Assembly (NCBI GenBank): GCA_965250275.1
Contig: OZ252297.1
Location: 4,588,001-4,652,000, forward strand
Origin: G965250275 sp965250275
GTDB taxonomy: Bacteria > Pseudomonadota > Alphaproteobacteria > Rhodobacterales > Rhodobacteraceae
DNA: 64,000 nucleotides
Reading direction: 5' to 3'
Shown piece by piece: positions 51,607-59,967 of the stretch. Within the stretch, counting starts at the first letter, position 1. Each line of letters opens with the position of its first letter. A model generated the notes under the pieces. The model had not been told where the DNA came from and searched no databases. It saw only the letters and a list, made by a program, of their open reading frames with translations. Both the position numbers and the translations under genes were made by a program.

Positions 51607-52319
51607 TGGAAACCACAGGATACGCAACACTCTCCAGGCAATCCGGACTGATGCGGGAAATGCAACTGGTGGCGAACAACATCGCCAACGCAGCCACTGC
51701 AGGCTATCGGCAGGAGGGTTTGATTTTTTCAGAGTTTATCAAGGTATCCGAAGAAGGGCCCTCGCTCTCCATGTCCGAAGCCAGGATCAGAAATACCTCG
51801 ATGGAGCCCGGCGCGATGACCAAAACCAATGGGGCATTCGATCTCGCCATAGAAGGGGACGGCTTCTTCCTTGTTGAAACGCCGCGCGGGAATCGATTGA
51901 CCCGAGCCGGGCAATTCTCACCCAACGCCGAGGGCGAGTTGGTGACCAATGCAGGATACAGGGTGCTCGACAGCGGCAGTGCGGCACTTTTTGTCCCGCC
52001 GGACGCCCATGACATCGCGATCGCACCGGATGGCACAATGAGTGCTGGTGGCGCACCACTTGCGCAGTTGGGCTTGTTTCTGGCGGCTGATCAAAACGAT
52101 CTGGTGCGCGAGGATGGTGTCCTGTTCAGGGTCGAGGGCGACATCATTCCGGCACCCGATGCCAGGATGCTGCAAGGCTTTGTCGAAGGCTCAAATGTCA
52201 ACGCAATTGGCCAACTCGCCCGCATGGTGGAGGTTCAGAGGTCCTACGAGCTCGGGCAGAGTTTTCTGAAAGCCGAAGACGACCGGGTCCGGCAGGCCAT
52301 CAAAGCACTGATCCGATAA
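51606..52319 (+). CDS. flgF: Flagellar basal-body rod protein FlgF
   Basis: This 237-residue rod protein has REMQLVANNIANAATAGYRQEGLIFSEF, the rod signature, and the internal FDLAIEGDGFFLVETPRGNRLTRAGQFSPNAEGELVTNAGY block common to the FlgE/F/G family; the C-terminus ends in a helix (ARMVEVQRSYELGQSF). Length distinguishes it from FlgG, which follows 28 bp later. The ATG at 51606 overlaps the fliQ stop. Confidence 0.93.
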   Translation: METTGYATLSRQSGLMREMQLVANNIANAATAGYRQEGLIFSEFIKVSEEGPSLSMSEARIRNTSMEPGAMTKTNGAFDLAIEGDGFFLVETPRGNRLTRAGQFSPNAEGELVTNAGYRVLDSGSAALFVPPDAHDIAIAPDGTMSAGGAPLAQLGLFLAADQNDLVREDGVLFRVEGDIIPAPDARMLQGFVEGSNVNAIGQLARMVEVQRSYELGQSFLKAEDDRVRQAIKALIR

Positions 52320-52347
52320 CGCCAATCCCTAACCCAAGGAGACGACC

Positions 52348-53133
52348 ATGCGCGCCCTGACAATCGCGGCCACCGGCATGAGCGCACAGCAGATGCGTGT
52401 TGAAACCATTTCCAACAATCTGGCCAATATGAACACCACTGGCTACAACGCCCGGCGGGCGGAATTTGCAGACCTTCACTATCAGCAAGCGACCCGCGCC
52501 GGGACCGTGAGTGCGGCGGACGGAACGGTTCTGCCAACGGGCGTTCAGTTGGGCCTGGGTGTGCGGCCCGCCGCGGTGACCGTTCATCTCGCCCAAGGCT
52601 CTTTGTCGGCAACGGGCAACGACCTGGATCTGGCCATCGAAGGCGCAGGCTACCTTGAGGTCACAACCCCTTCGGGGGAAGCAGCCTACACCCGCGACGG
52701 CGGTCTCAAACGCTCGGCTGAAGGCGTGGTGGTGACCTCCGAAGGATACCCGATTGCCCCGGAAATCGTGATCCCCACCGATGCCCGAAGCATTTCGATC
52801 AGCCCGGACGGCGAGGTCTACGGATACTTCCAGGACAATCCAGAGGGGCAGCTGCTGGGTGAGCTGACGCTCGCGAGTTTCTCGAACGCCAAGGGCCTGG
52901 AGGCTTTGGGTGGGAACCTCTTTGCCGAAACCGAAGCCTCGGGACCGGCGCTGGTGGCAGCGCCAGGTGAGGATGGTCTGGGGACCATCCGGCAAGGGTA
53001 CATAGAGGACAGTTCAGTCGACGCAGTGCGTGAGGTGACAGAACTGATCGAGGCGCAGCGCGGTTACGAAATGAACGCCAAAGTCATTTCAGCCGCCGAC
53101 CAGATGATGGCCGCGACCACACAGGTGCGCTGA
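52348..53133 (+). CDS. flgG: Flagellar distal rod protein FlgG
   Basis: This 261-residue protein forms the distal rod. MRALTIAATGMSAQQMRVETISNNLANMNTTGYNARRAEFADL is the classical FlgG opening, and GTIRQGYIEDSSVDAVREVTELIEAQRGYEMNAKVISAADQMMAATTQ is the conserved end. AAGGAG precedes the ATG. The last base overlaps the flgA start (TGATG). Confidence 0.97.
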   Translation: MRALTIAATGMSAQQMRVETISNNLANMNTTGYNARRAEFADLHYQQATRAGTVSAADGTVLPTGVQLGLGVRPAAVTVHLAQGSLSATGNDLDLAIEGAGYLEVTTPSGEAAYTRDGGLKRSAEGVVVTSEGYPIAPEIVIPTDARSISISPDGEVYGYFQDNPEGQLLGELTLASFSNAKGLEALGGNLFAETEASGPALVAAPGEDGLGTIRQGYIEDSSVDAVREVTELIEAQRGYEMNAKVISAADQMMAATTQVR

Positions 53134-53552
53134 TGTATTTCGGACTGTTCCTGATGCTATTCAGTGCGACCGCTTTCCCAGCGGTGGCTGACACCGTGGT
53201 TCCGGTGCGCACCATCCGCGCTCAAGAAGTCATCGCTGCCGCGGATCTGACGATCCACCCATCCGCAAATCCCGGCGCCATACGCAATGCCGCCGATATC
53301 ATCGGGATGGAAGCGCGGGTGGCCCTCTATGCCGGACGACCCGTGCGTCCCGGAGATGTCGGCCCCCCTGCGCTTGTGAACCGAAACGATGTCATTGCGT
53401 TGATCTTTCACCAGGGCGGACTGCGGATCGTAACCGAAGGCCGTGCGATGGGACGTGGTGCGGCAGGGGATCGGTTACGGGTCATGAACCTGGCCTCACG
53501 CACCAGCGTCTGGGGCCTGGTGCGTTTGGACGGAAGCGTCGAGGTAGAATGA
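53133..53552 (+). CDS. flgA: Flagellar P-ring assembly chaperone FlgA
   Basis: This 139-residue exported protein has a signal peptide (MYFGLFLMLFSATAFPAVA) and a single SAF-type domain with VVPVRTIRAQEVIAAADLTI and RPVRPGDVGPPALVNRNDVIALIF. It helps FlgI assemble into the periplasmic P ring. It is shorter than E. coli FlgA (about 219), lacking the N-terminal domain, a common form in Rhodobacterales. It overlaps flgG and flgH. Confidence 0.92.
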   Translation: MYFGLFLMLFSATAFPAVADTVVPVRTIRAQEVIAAADLTIHPSANPGAIRNAADIIGMEARVALYAGRPVRPGDVGPPALVNRNDVIALIFHQGGLRIVTEGRAMGRGAAGDRLRVMNLASRTSVWGLVRLDGSVEVE

Positions 53553-54292
53553 TGGTATCTTTAAGGTTTTCATTGGTGGTCGGACTGGCCCTAGCACTAT
53601 CGACGGCTGGGTGTGGCCGTCTGGGTCATCTGGGACAACCGCCCGCACTGACATCGGCGGCGCAGAACGACGAACATGTGGCCATGCTGTGGCCGGGATT
53701 GCCGGCAACGGCAGAACCGCAAAGGCTGGTCGATCAGGCGTCGCTCTGGAGCGGCACGCGACAGTCGCTGTTGGGAGATCGCCGCGCAATCCGGCGCGGA
53801 GATATCCTGACCGTGGTGATCGAGATTGACGAAAAAGCTGAGATATCGAACGACACCGCGCGATCGCGGTCAGGGTCGGAGGACCTCCAGATCCCGCAAT
53901 TGCTGGGGTTGCCACAGCGCGTAGAAGGCTCTTTGCCACCCGGCGCCACTCTGGCGGATGCGATCTCGGTCGACTCTAATAGCCGATCGTCAGGCAAAGG
54001 GTCGGTCAAGCGCAAGGAAAAGCTGACACTGCGCGTTGCGGCCACAATCGTCGAAGTCCTGCCAAACGGCGTTCTGAGCATCGAAGGCTCGCAGGAACTC
54101 AGGGTGAATTTCGAAATCCGCGAACTGCTGGTTTCGGGCTATGTGCGTCCCGAAGACATCTCGCGCCAAAACGAAATTACGTATGACAAGATTGCTTCGG
54201 CACGCGTGTCCTATGGCGGCCGCGGGCAACTGACCGATGTCCAGCAACCGCGATATGGGCAGCAAATTCTCGACATCATTGTTCCATTTTGA
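53549..54292 (+). CDS. flgH: Flagellar L-ring lipoprotein FlgH
   Basis: This 247-residue outer-membrane lipoprotein forms the L ring. A lipobox LSTAGC ends the signal peptide (Cys near residue 22). The conserved domain includes GDILTVVIEIDEKAEISNDTARSRSG, LRVAATIVEVLPNGVLSIEGSQELRVNFEIRELLVSGYVRPEDISRQNEI and the VSYGGRGQLTDVQQPRYGQQILDIIVPF end. It overlaps flgA by four bases. Confidence 0.96.
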   Translation: MMVSLRFSLVVGLALALSTAGCGRLGHLGQPPALTSAAQNDEHVAMLWPGLPATAEPQRLVDQASLWSGTRQSLLGDRRAIRRGDILTVVIEIDEKAEISNDTARSRSGSEDLQIPQLLGLPQRVEGSLPPGATLADAISVDSNSRSSGKGSVKRKEKLTLRVAATIVEVLPNGVLSIEGSQELRVNFEIRELLVSGYVRPEDISRQNEITYDKIASARVSYGGRGQLTDVQQPRYGQQILDIIVPF

Positions 54293-54306
54293 CAGAGGGC
54301 CGTGGC

Positions 54307-54777
54307 ATGAAAACAGCTCTGGTTGTCGCGGTCTCTCTGACCGCTGGTCTGGCTCTCGGCGGCGCTGTGGGTTGGGTCACGTACCCTGCCCCGGAAGATG
54401 GCCCTGAAGAAGCAGACACGGCGCCCCGTGAGACTCACGAGATCAACTCACGTCAGCCCGAGTTCGTAAAGCTGAACAATCAGTTCGTTGTCCCGATCGT
54501 GGGGCGAAGTCGCGTCGAGGCGTTGATGGTCATTTCCCTGAGTCTGGAGACCATTCCGGGCTTGTCCGAAAGAGTCTTCAGCCTCGAACCGAAGCTGCGT
54601 GATCTGTTTCTTCAGGTGATGTTCGATCACGCCAATATGGGTGGCTTTGACGGCAGCTTTACGCAGGCCAGCAATCTGGAGGGTTTGCGGCGCGCGCTGC
54701 GCGAGGTCGCCCAGGCGCAACTGGGCAAAGACGTATCAAACGTCCTGATTGTCGACATTGTGCGGCAGGATATCTGA
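54307..54777 (+). CDS. fliL: Flagellar basal-body-associated protein FliL
   Basis: This protein of about 156 residues has one N-terminal transmembrane helix (MKTALVVAVSLTAGLALGGAVGWV) and a periplasmic FliL domain with FVKLNNQFVVPIVGRSRVEALMVISLSLETIPG and LRRALREVAQAQLGKDVSNVLIVDIVRQDI. It surrounds the stator units and supports torque. ATG 54307 has GAGGG upstream; a TTG at 54289 is in frame. The last 42 bp overlap the 3' end of the convergent gene. Confidence 0.92.
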   Translation: MKTALVVAVSLTAGLALGGAVGWVTYPAPEDGPEEADTAPRETHEINSRQPEFVKLNNQFVVPIVGRSRVEALMVISLSLETIPGLSERVFSLEPKLRDLFLQVMFDHANMGGFDGSFTQASNLEGLRRALREVAQAQLGKDVSNVLIVDIVRQDI

Positions 54778-55164
54778 AACGGGTGTCGCGCAGATGCCCT
54801 CAAGCTTCGCGTTGGCCTGCTGACGCAATCGATCGCGTCTGATTCTTTGCGAAAGATCCGCCAGCACCGTCTGCTGTCCAAAGGCCGCCCTGACATCGTC
54901 CATCACTTGCATCTTTTGAGCCAAAACCTGCGCCAGCCGGGTGTTGGTGTTTTCCTGTTTTTGGGCCAACCATAGCTCCCAAGTGTGATCGGCGCCGACT
55001 GCCCGCATGGACAGATCGGCCGCCACCCTAGCGCTTTGAGAAATCCGGGCAAAATCCTGTCTCAGACGGGCTTCTTCCGCCAACAGTGCCTTAACCTTGT
55101 GAAGCTCCCGCTGATAGCGCAGATCGGCGATCTTTCGGAGGGTTTCGGCCTCGTAGTCTTTCAA
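54736..55164 (-). CDS. Coiled-coil protein after flhB, possible FliJ counterpart
   Basis: This 142-residue, nearly all-helical protein is rich in Glu, Arg, Gln and Ala with heptad-like spacing (ETLRKIADLRYQRELHKVKALLAEEARLRQDF and LAQVLAQKMQVMDDVRAAF). Size and composition match FliJ, the coiled-coil stalk that joins FliI to FlhA, but the sequence is not a confident FliJ match. Its start overlaps the flhB stop by four bases, placing it in the flhA-fliR-flhB operon; no other fliJ is seen near fliI in the window. Confidence 0.6.
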   Translation of the reverse strand: MKDYEAETLRKIADLRYQRELHKVKALLAEEARLRQDFARISQSARVAADLSMRAVGADHTWELWLAQKQENTNTRLAQVLAQKMQVMDDVRAAFGQQTVLADLSQRIRRDRLRQQANAKLEGICATPVSDILPHNVDNQDV

Positions 55165-56252
55165 TGCACAGCCCCCTTTGCCCGCTCGCGCATTTTCTCA
55201 GCAAAGCGGATCGCCGCCGCAACGGCCATGTATTGATCCGGATCGATTTGGGCCCCGATCTCGACCGTAGCATGCAGCGTGCGCGCGGTCGGAGGATCGC
55301 TGTGAATCGGCACGCCTGCTTCCTGGGCACACCGCCTGATCGTCAGGGCCATTTCATCGACACCTTTGGCGACGCAAACCGGTGCAGCGCCTGGCAGACG
55401 GCTCCACTTCAGGGCGACGGAAAAGTGGGTCGGGTTCACAATGACAACATCTGACGAAGGCACATCGGACAACATCCGTTGCGTTGCAATTTCCTGCCCG
55501 CGCATGCGGCGTTCCTGTTTCATATAGGGGTCGCCTTCTGCGTCCTTTGTTTCATCTAACAGCTCCTTTCGGGACATCCGGTTTTTTCTTCGATGTTCGG
55601 CATGTTGCCAGATCGCGTCGACACCGCCGATCGCTGCGGAAATGAGAAAGACTACGACGAGAAATTCCAGGCACATCCGCCCCATCAACGCTGCCGCCAT
55701 TTCCGGTGTGGTGCGGGCGGACAAAACGATCTCGGGCAGGCGGTTCCAGATAAAGAGCGTCATGCCAATCGAATAGAGACACAGCTTGGCAAAACTCTTG
55801 GCAAACTCGAACAGACCTGAGCGGCCAAACTTGTTGCGCGCATTTGACAAGAGCGAAACGCGCGAAAATTTCGGTTGCAGCTTGGATGGGGTCACCAAAA
55901 AGGCGCGTTGCGCCAGAATGACGAGCAGGACCGCCAGTCCCGGCGGCAGAAACAAGGCCAAGAGCCCACCGCTCAGAGATGTCAGCAACTGACCAACCAG
56001 CGGCAAGCCAGGACCCGCGACCAGGAGCTCTGACAAGGGCTCAGAGCGTTCGATCAATCCCATCAATACAGCGCCAAGAGAAACTGTGATAGTCGCCCCC
56101 GCGATCCATACTGTCATCAATAGTCCGCCGTAGCTGGCCGCCACCGAGACGTCCGCTGCCCGGGCGATCTCACCCTTTTCCCGCGCTTTTTCCAGCTTTT
56201 TGGGGGTCGGCTCGTGAGTTTTGTCCGCCTCGTCCTGCTCAGATTGGCTCAT
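55161..56252 (-). CDS. flhB: Flagellar export switch protein FlhB
   Basis: This 363-residue protein controls substrate switching of the export gate. It has the charged N-terminus (EPTPKKLEKAREKGEIARAADV), four transmembrane segments and the self-cleavage motif NPTH in SDVVIVNPTHFSVALKWSR, after which the cytoplasmic FlhBc domain follows. The start at 56252 overlaps the fliR stop by four bases; the open frame upstream lies inside fliR. It is the partner that FliK acts on. Confidence 0.96.
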   Translation of the reverse strand: MSQSEQDEADKTHEPTPKKLEKAREKGEIARAADVSVAASYGGLLMTVWIAGATITVSLGAVLMGLIERSEPLSELLVAGPGLPLVGQLLTSLSGGLLALFLPPGLAVLLVILAQRAFLVTPSKLQPKFSRVSLLSNARNKFGRSGLFEFAKSFAKLCLYSIGMTLFIWNRLPEIVLSARTTPEMAAALMGRMCLEFLVVVFLISAAIGGVDAIWQHAEHRRKNRMSRKELLDETKDAEGDPYMKQERRMRGQEIATQRMLSDVPSSDVVIVNPTHFSVALKWSRLPGAAPVCVAKGVDEMALTIRRCAQEAGVPIHSDPPTARTLHATVEIGAQIDPDQYMAVAAAIRFAEKMRERAKGAVH

Positions 56253-57019
56253 GGCGTGGACCAGGGATCGGAGAAGAACGACAGGAGCGTGTCTCCCCAG
56301 ACCTCCATCAGAACCGGCGCGCTGAGGCACAAAAGCAGCAAACCACCAAAGGTGATCACCGGCGCTCCGACAAACGCCACCATCAGTTGGGGCATCGCGC
56401 GGTTGATCGCCCCCAGCGCGAGGTTGTAAATCGTCGAGGCAATGACGAACGGGGCTGCCAGCGCGAATGCCAATCCAAAGGTTGAGGCAACCCGATGTAC
56501 ACCCCATTCCGACAGCGCCTGGCCTGTCGGGAAAAACCCAAACGGAAACACCTCATAGGACGCGATGAGCAATGCAGCGGCATGTACGTGCAGGTTCAGC
56601 ATGACGGCAAGTGCAAGGCCGGCAACCACCAAAACATGCCCCATCGCAGGGCTGGGATCCGGAACCGCGCCTCCCATGATCTGGGACAAGGAGGTCGCAT
56701 GCGCCGCGATTGCGCCCGTGACTTGCAATGCAAGGATGAAGAGACGAATGGCGATCCCCATTGCCAGTCCGACAATCGTTTCGACCACAATCAGTCGTGC
56801 CAGCTGCAACGTGTCCTGGGGCGCTGGTACCGGGGGTGCCGCGGGCACCACGATGGCCGCAAATGCAAAGGCAATCACCAGTTTGACACGCATGGGAACG
56901 GTCTGTTCCCCGAAAGCGGGCAGCACAGAGACCAGCGCCGCCACCCGCAAGAACACCAGGCCGGTCTGCCACAGCAACCCTTCGGACATCGATAGCATCT
57001 CCGCGGGTAGCGCGATCAC
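56249..57019 (-). CDS. fliR: Flagellar export gate protein FliR
   Basis: This protein of about 256 residues and six helices belongs to the FliPQR gate. It opens with GLVFLRVAALVSVLPAFGEQTVPMRVKLVIAFAFA and has ATSLSQIMGGAVPDPSPAMGHVLVVAGLALAVMLNLHVHAAALLIASYEVFPFG, a family block. The GTG at 57019 overlaps the flhA stop (GTGA), which suggests coupling; ATG 56998 would also give a complete domain. It overlaps flhB at its 3' end. Confidence 0.94.
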   Translation of the reverse strand: MIALPAEMLSMSEGLLWQTGLVFLRVAALVSVLPAFGEQTVPMRVKLVIAFAFAAIVVPAAPPVPAPQDTLQLARLIVVETIVGLAMGIAIRLFILALQVTGAIAAHATSLSQIMGGAVPDPSPAMGHVLVVAGLALAVMLNLHVHAAALLIASYEVFPFGFFPTGQALSEWGVHRVASTFGLAFALAAPFVIASTIYNLALGAINRAMPQLMVAFVGAPVITFGGLLLLCLSAPVLMEVWGDTLLSFFSDPWSTP

Positions 57020-59103
57020 GCTGCCACCATGCCAACGAGCGAGGGGCGTGCCTCCAGCCCGATCTCTTCGAACGAGAGGACCGGAGTGGACAGCCCCCGG
57101 GTGCGCAGGATGGTCCTTAGAAAGCGGCGGCGCAGGCGTGTGGTCACCAACCCAACAGACAGTCCGGTCTGATCCAGGCTTTCCAGTTTCTCGGACAGCG
57201 CTGTGGCCAGCTTGTTGAACTGATCCGGCGGAAGCGCGACGTCGACGGACCCGCCTGCACCTTCGATCTGATAGGCGGCAAATGTCTCCTCCCATTCCGG
57301 TGCGAGCTGCACAAGCGGAACGCTCCCGTCATCACACTTCAAACCAGCCACCAGCTGGAACCCAAGCCGCTGGCGCACATGCTCGCAAATGGCTTCTGGT
57401 TGTGAATTGGTCAGCCGCGCTTCGGCCGTGGCTTCGAGGATCAGCGGCAGATTTCGGATTGATACCTGTTCCTCGAGCAGTAGGCGCAGAACCGCGTGCA
57501 GTGTATCGATGGGCACTTTGTCCGGGATCAGCTCGTCGAGCAACTTGCGGTTCGCCTCGGATCGTCGGGGATCAGAGAGACATGTCAGCTCATTGAGCAG
57601 GCGTCGCAGCGCTTTCAGCGTCAACAGACGCGGAAAATTGTGTTTGATGACTTCAAGCAGATGCGTTGCCAAAATCTCCGGCGGCGTAACTATTGTTGCG
57701 CCTGACAGTGCGGCCTCTTCCTGGCTTTCGGGCGCGATCCATCGTGCAGGGGCCCCGTAGACGGGTTCGGTGACATCCTGCCCGCCCGGCAACGCATCTG
57801 CGGCATCGGATTGTAGCGCCAGCACCAGATCAGGGTGCAGCACCCCACGCACCTGCTCAACCCCCTGAACCCGGATCACATAAGTTCCCGTCGGCAGGGC
57901 TGGTTCATCTGTCAACCGGATGTCCGGCAGGATCAGCCCAAACACTTTCGCGACGTGGGTTCGCATGTTGGAAATCCGGGCATCAAGGCCGGTGCCCTGA
58001 TCGAGCACCATGCTGACAAGATCGGGCGCAAACTCCAGATGCAGATCATCCAGGTCCAGCACATCCCCCAGAGCCTGATGCAATGGCGCGGTCGTCGGAT
58101 CGTCTTCCCCCTCAATTCTTTCCGCATCCGCTTGTGCGCGCCGGTTCAGAACAAACGCCGCAACGCCCAGAGCGATGCCGCCGAGCAGAAACGGGAGAAA
58201 TGGCAACCCAGGCACAAGTGCAAACAGTCCCAGCAAGATCGCCACAGTACCCAGTGCCGCAGGATGCCCGCCGAGTTGCCGAAACAGGGCGAGGTCCGTC
58301 GCACCCTGATTGCCCCCGCGCGCCAGGAGCAGAGCGGATGCGATGGAAATGATCACCGCTGGTATCTGCGACACCAAGCCGTCACCGACTGTCAGAATCG
58401 CGTAGGTCTCAAAGGCGGATGCAACGGGCATCTGATGCACAAAGACCCCCATCGCCAGACCCATCACCAGATTGAGCAGAGTGATCAGCAGCCCCGCCAC
58501 CGCATCGCCCTTCACGAATTTGGACGCCCCGTCGAGCGAACCGAAGAAAGTCGTCTCTTGCTGCTCGCGCTCCCTGCGCTCCTTGGCCTGCGCATGATCG
58601 ATCGCGCCTGCGGACATGTCGCTGTCGATGGCAAGCTGTTTGCCTGGCATCCCATCAAGCGCAAAGCGCGCGCCCACTTCGGCCATACGCGCAGCACCTT
58701 TGGTGATGACCATGAAGTTCACGATCAAAAGCACCCCGAACACCACAAGACCCAAAAAAACGCTGCCCCCCATCACGAACATGGCAAAGCCTTCGATCAC
58801 CCCACCGGCCGCGCCCGTACCGGTGTGCCCTTCGCCGATGATCAGCTTGGTGGAAGAGATGTTCAGCGACAGCCGGAGCATGAGTGATGCCAGAAGCACC
58901 GTCGGAAACGCCGAAAAATCCAGGGGGCGTTCAATAAAAAGCGTCACAGTGAAAATGAGGATCGCCAAGGCAAAAGACGCCGCCAGACCAATGTCCAGAA
59001 CCCATGCGGGCATCGGCAGGATCATCATCACGATGATCGCCATCAGGGCAACGGCCAGCAGAACCGTCGGACTGAACAACGCACGCAGATCAAGTGCAGG
59101 CAT
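57016..59103 (-). CDS. flhA: Flagellar export gate protein FlhA
   Basis: This 695-residue protein is the main export-gate component. Its N-terminal membrane part (eight helices, to about residue 330) contains the FHIPEP region (TKGAARMAEVGARFALDGMPGKQLAIDSDMSAGAID). The cytoplasmic part (FlhAc) follows, with LLNELTCLSDPRRSEANRKLLDELIPDKV and a nonamer-like arrangement. It is followed by fliR with a GTGA overlap. The transglycosylase gene lies 12 bp upstream on the same strand. Confidence 0.97.
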   Translation of the reverse strand: MPALDLRALFSPTVLLAVALMAIIVMMILPMPAWVLDIGLAASFALAILIFTVTLFIERPLDFSAFPTVLLASLMLRLSLNISSTKLIIGEGHTGTGAAGGVIEGFAMFVMGGSVFLGLVVFGVLLIVNFMVITKGAARMAEVGARFALDGMPGKQLAIDSDMSAGAIDHAQAKERREREQQETTFFGSLDGASKFVKGDAVAGLLITLLNLVMGLAMGVFVHQMPVASAFETYAILTVGDGLVSQIPAVIISIASALLLARGGNQGATDLALFRQLGGHPAALGTVAILLGLFALVPGLPFLPFLLGGIALGVAAFVLNRRAQADAERIEGEDDPTTAPLHQALGDVLDLDDLHLEFAPDLVSMVLDQGTGLDARISNMRTHVAKVFGLILPDIRLTDEPALPTGTYVIRVQGVEQVRGVLHPDLVLALQSDAADALPGGQDVTEPVYGAPARWIAPESQEEAALSGATIVTPPEILATHLLEVIKHNFPRLLTLKALRRLLNELTCLSDPRRSEANRKLLDELIPDKVPIDTLHAVLRLLLEEQVSIRNLPLILEATAEARLTNSQPEAICEHVRQRLGFQLVAGLKCDDGSVPLVQLAPEWEETFAAYQIEGAGGSVDVALPPDQFNKLATALSEKLESLDQTGLSVGLVTTRLRRRFLRTILRTRGLSTPVLSFEEIGLEARPSLVGMVAA

Positions 59104-59115
59104 GTCTAATGGCTC

Positions 59116-59826
59116 CTATGGGACGGCGATCAGGGCCCGACGGGCGGTGATGGAGTGCTGAGGGCGCGGGACAAGTGAGCCCAGGCGCGCAGCTTCGCCT
59201 GCAAGCAAAGGAAGTGCCGCGGCGAAACCGTTGCCGTGGCGCACGTTGCGGTTTCCGTCCCGTTCCTGTGGACGGCCCAACGCGGCACGCACTGTATCGA
59301 ACCGGACCGCATAGCTGCGTGCTAGTTCCGGAGTTCGGGAATGGTAGGCCCCTGCAGCGAGGGTCCAGGAGCCGAGTTCGGCATGCAGCTGTCTCAGGAA
59401 CCGTGCGGCGTAGAGCGCGTTCTCTAAGGGGTCAAACATCTGCTCAATCGACGCGAACTGCGCGCCGTGCCATTTGTAGTTGATCTGAAAGCAGCCAACG
59501 TCGAAGCTGCGCGCTCCGCGGCGAAAGTTCTCAAAGACAAAGGCGCGCGCAGTTTGTTCTGATGGAAACCAATGGCCCGCACCTTCCATGTTTACTGTCC
59601 ACGGCCAAGGCTCAAGAGACGTCCCCGTACCCCGCCCGGTTTCCACGAGCGAAATCGCGTCCAGAACATCCAAGGGTACGCCGGTGGTGTTCGCAGCCCG
59701 GCGCGCCGCCATCACGCAATGGCGCGCCGGGCCAGCGGTCGGTGTCGAACCTGTGGCACTTGGCGCCGAAACCGGTTGCAACAACACAATCCCGCAAATC
59801 AACACGCGCACCCATATGCGGTCCAT
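59116..59826 (-). CDS. Flagellar lytic transglycosylase, SltF-like
   Basis: This exported protein of about 236 residues has a signal peptide (MDRIWVRVLICGIVLLQPVSA) and a family 23 SLT domain. The catalytic glutamate is in LDAISLVETGRGTG, followed by RGARSFDVGCFQINYKWHGAQFASIEQMFDPLENALYAARFLRQL and GAYHSRTPELARSY. It lies in the flagellar operon between flhA and the motA side, like SltF of Rhodobacter sphaeroides, which opens the wall for rod passage and works with single-domain FlgJ. Alternative start: ATG 59883. Confidence 0.85.
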   Translation of the reverse strand: MDRIWVRVLICGIVLLQPVSAPSATGSTPTAGPARHCVMAARRAANTTGVPLDVLDAISLVETGRGTGTSLEPWPWTVNMEGAGHWFPSEQTARAFVFENFRRGARSFDVGCFQINYKWHGAQFASIEQMFDPLENALYAARFLRQLHAELGSWTLAAGAYHSRTPELARSYAVRFDTVRAALGRPQERDGNRNVRHGNGFAAALPLLAGEAARLGSLVPRPQHSITARRALIAVP

Positions 59827-59967
59827 GGCAACTGACGCGAAGCCTCGAAAGCGCGCAGCAAATGCGAGTGTCTGGGCGGGCATTCTGCCGTTTCCTTTGT
59901 CCGTCTGTGATTGCGCGGCCGATGCGACCGCTGTGATCCTCTCCGGTGTAGATCTGCACGTTGCCGG

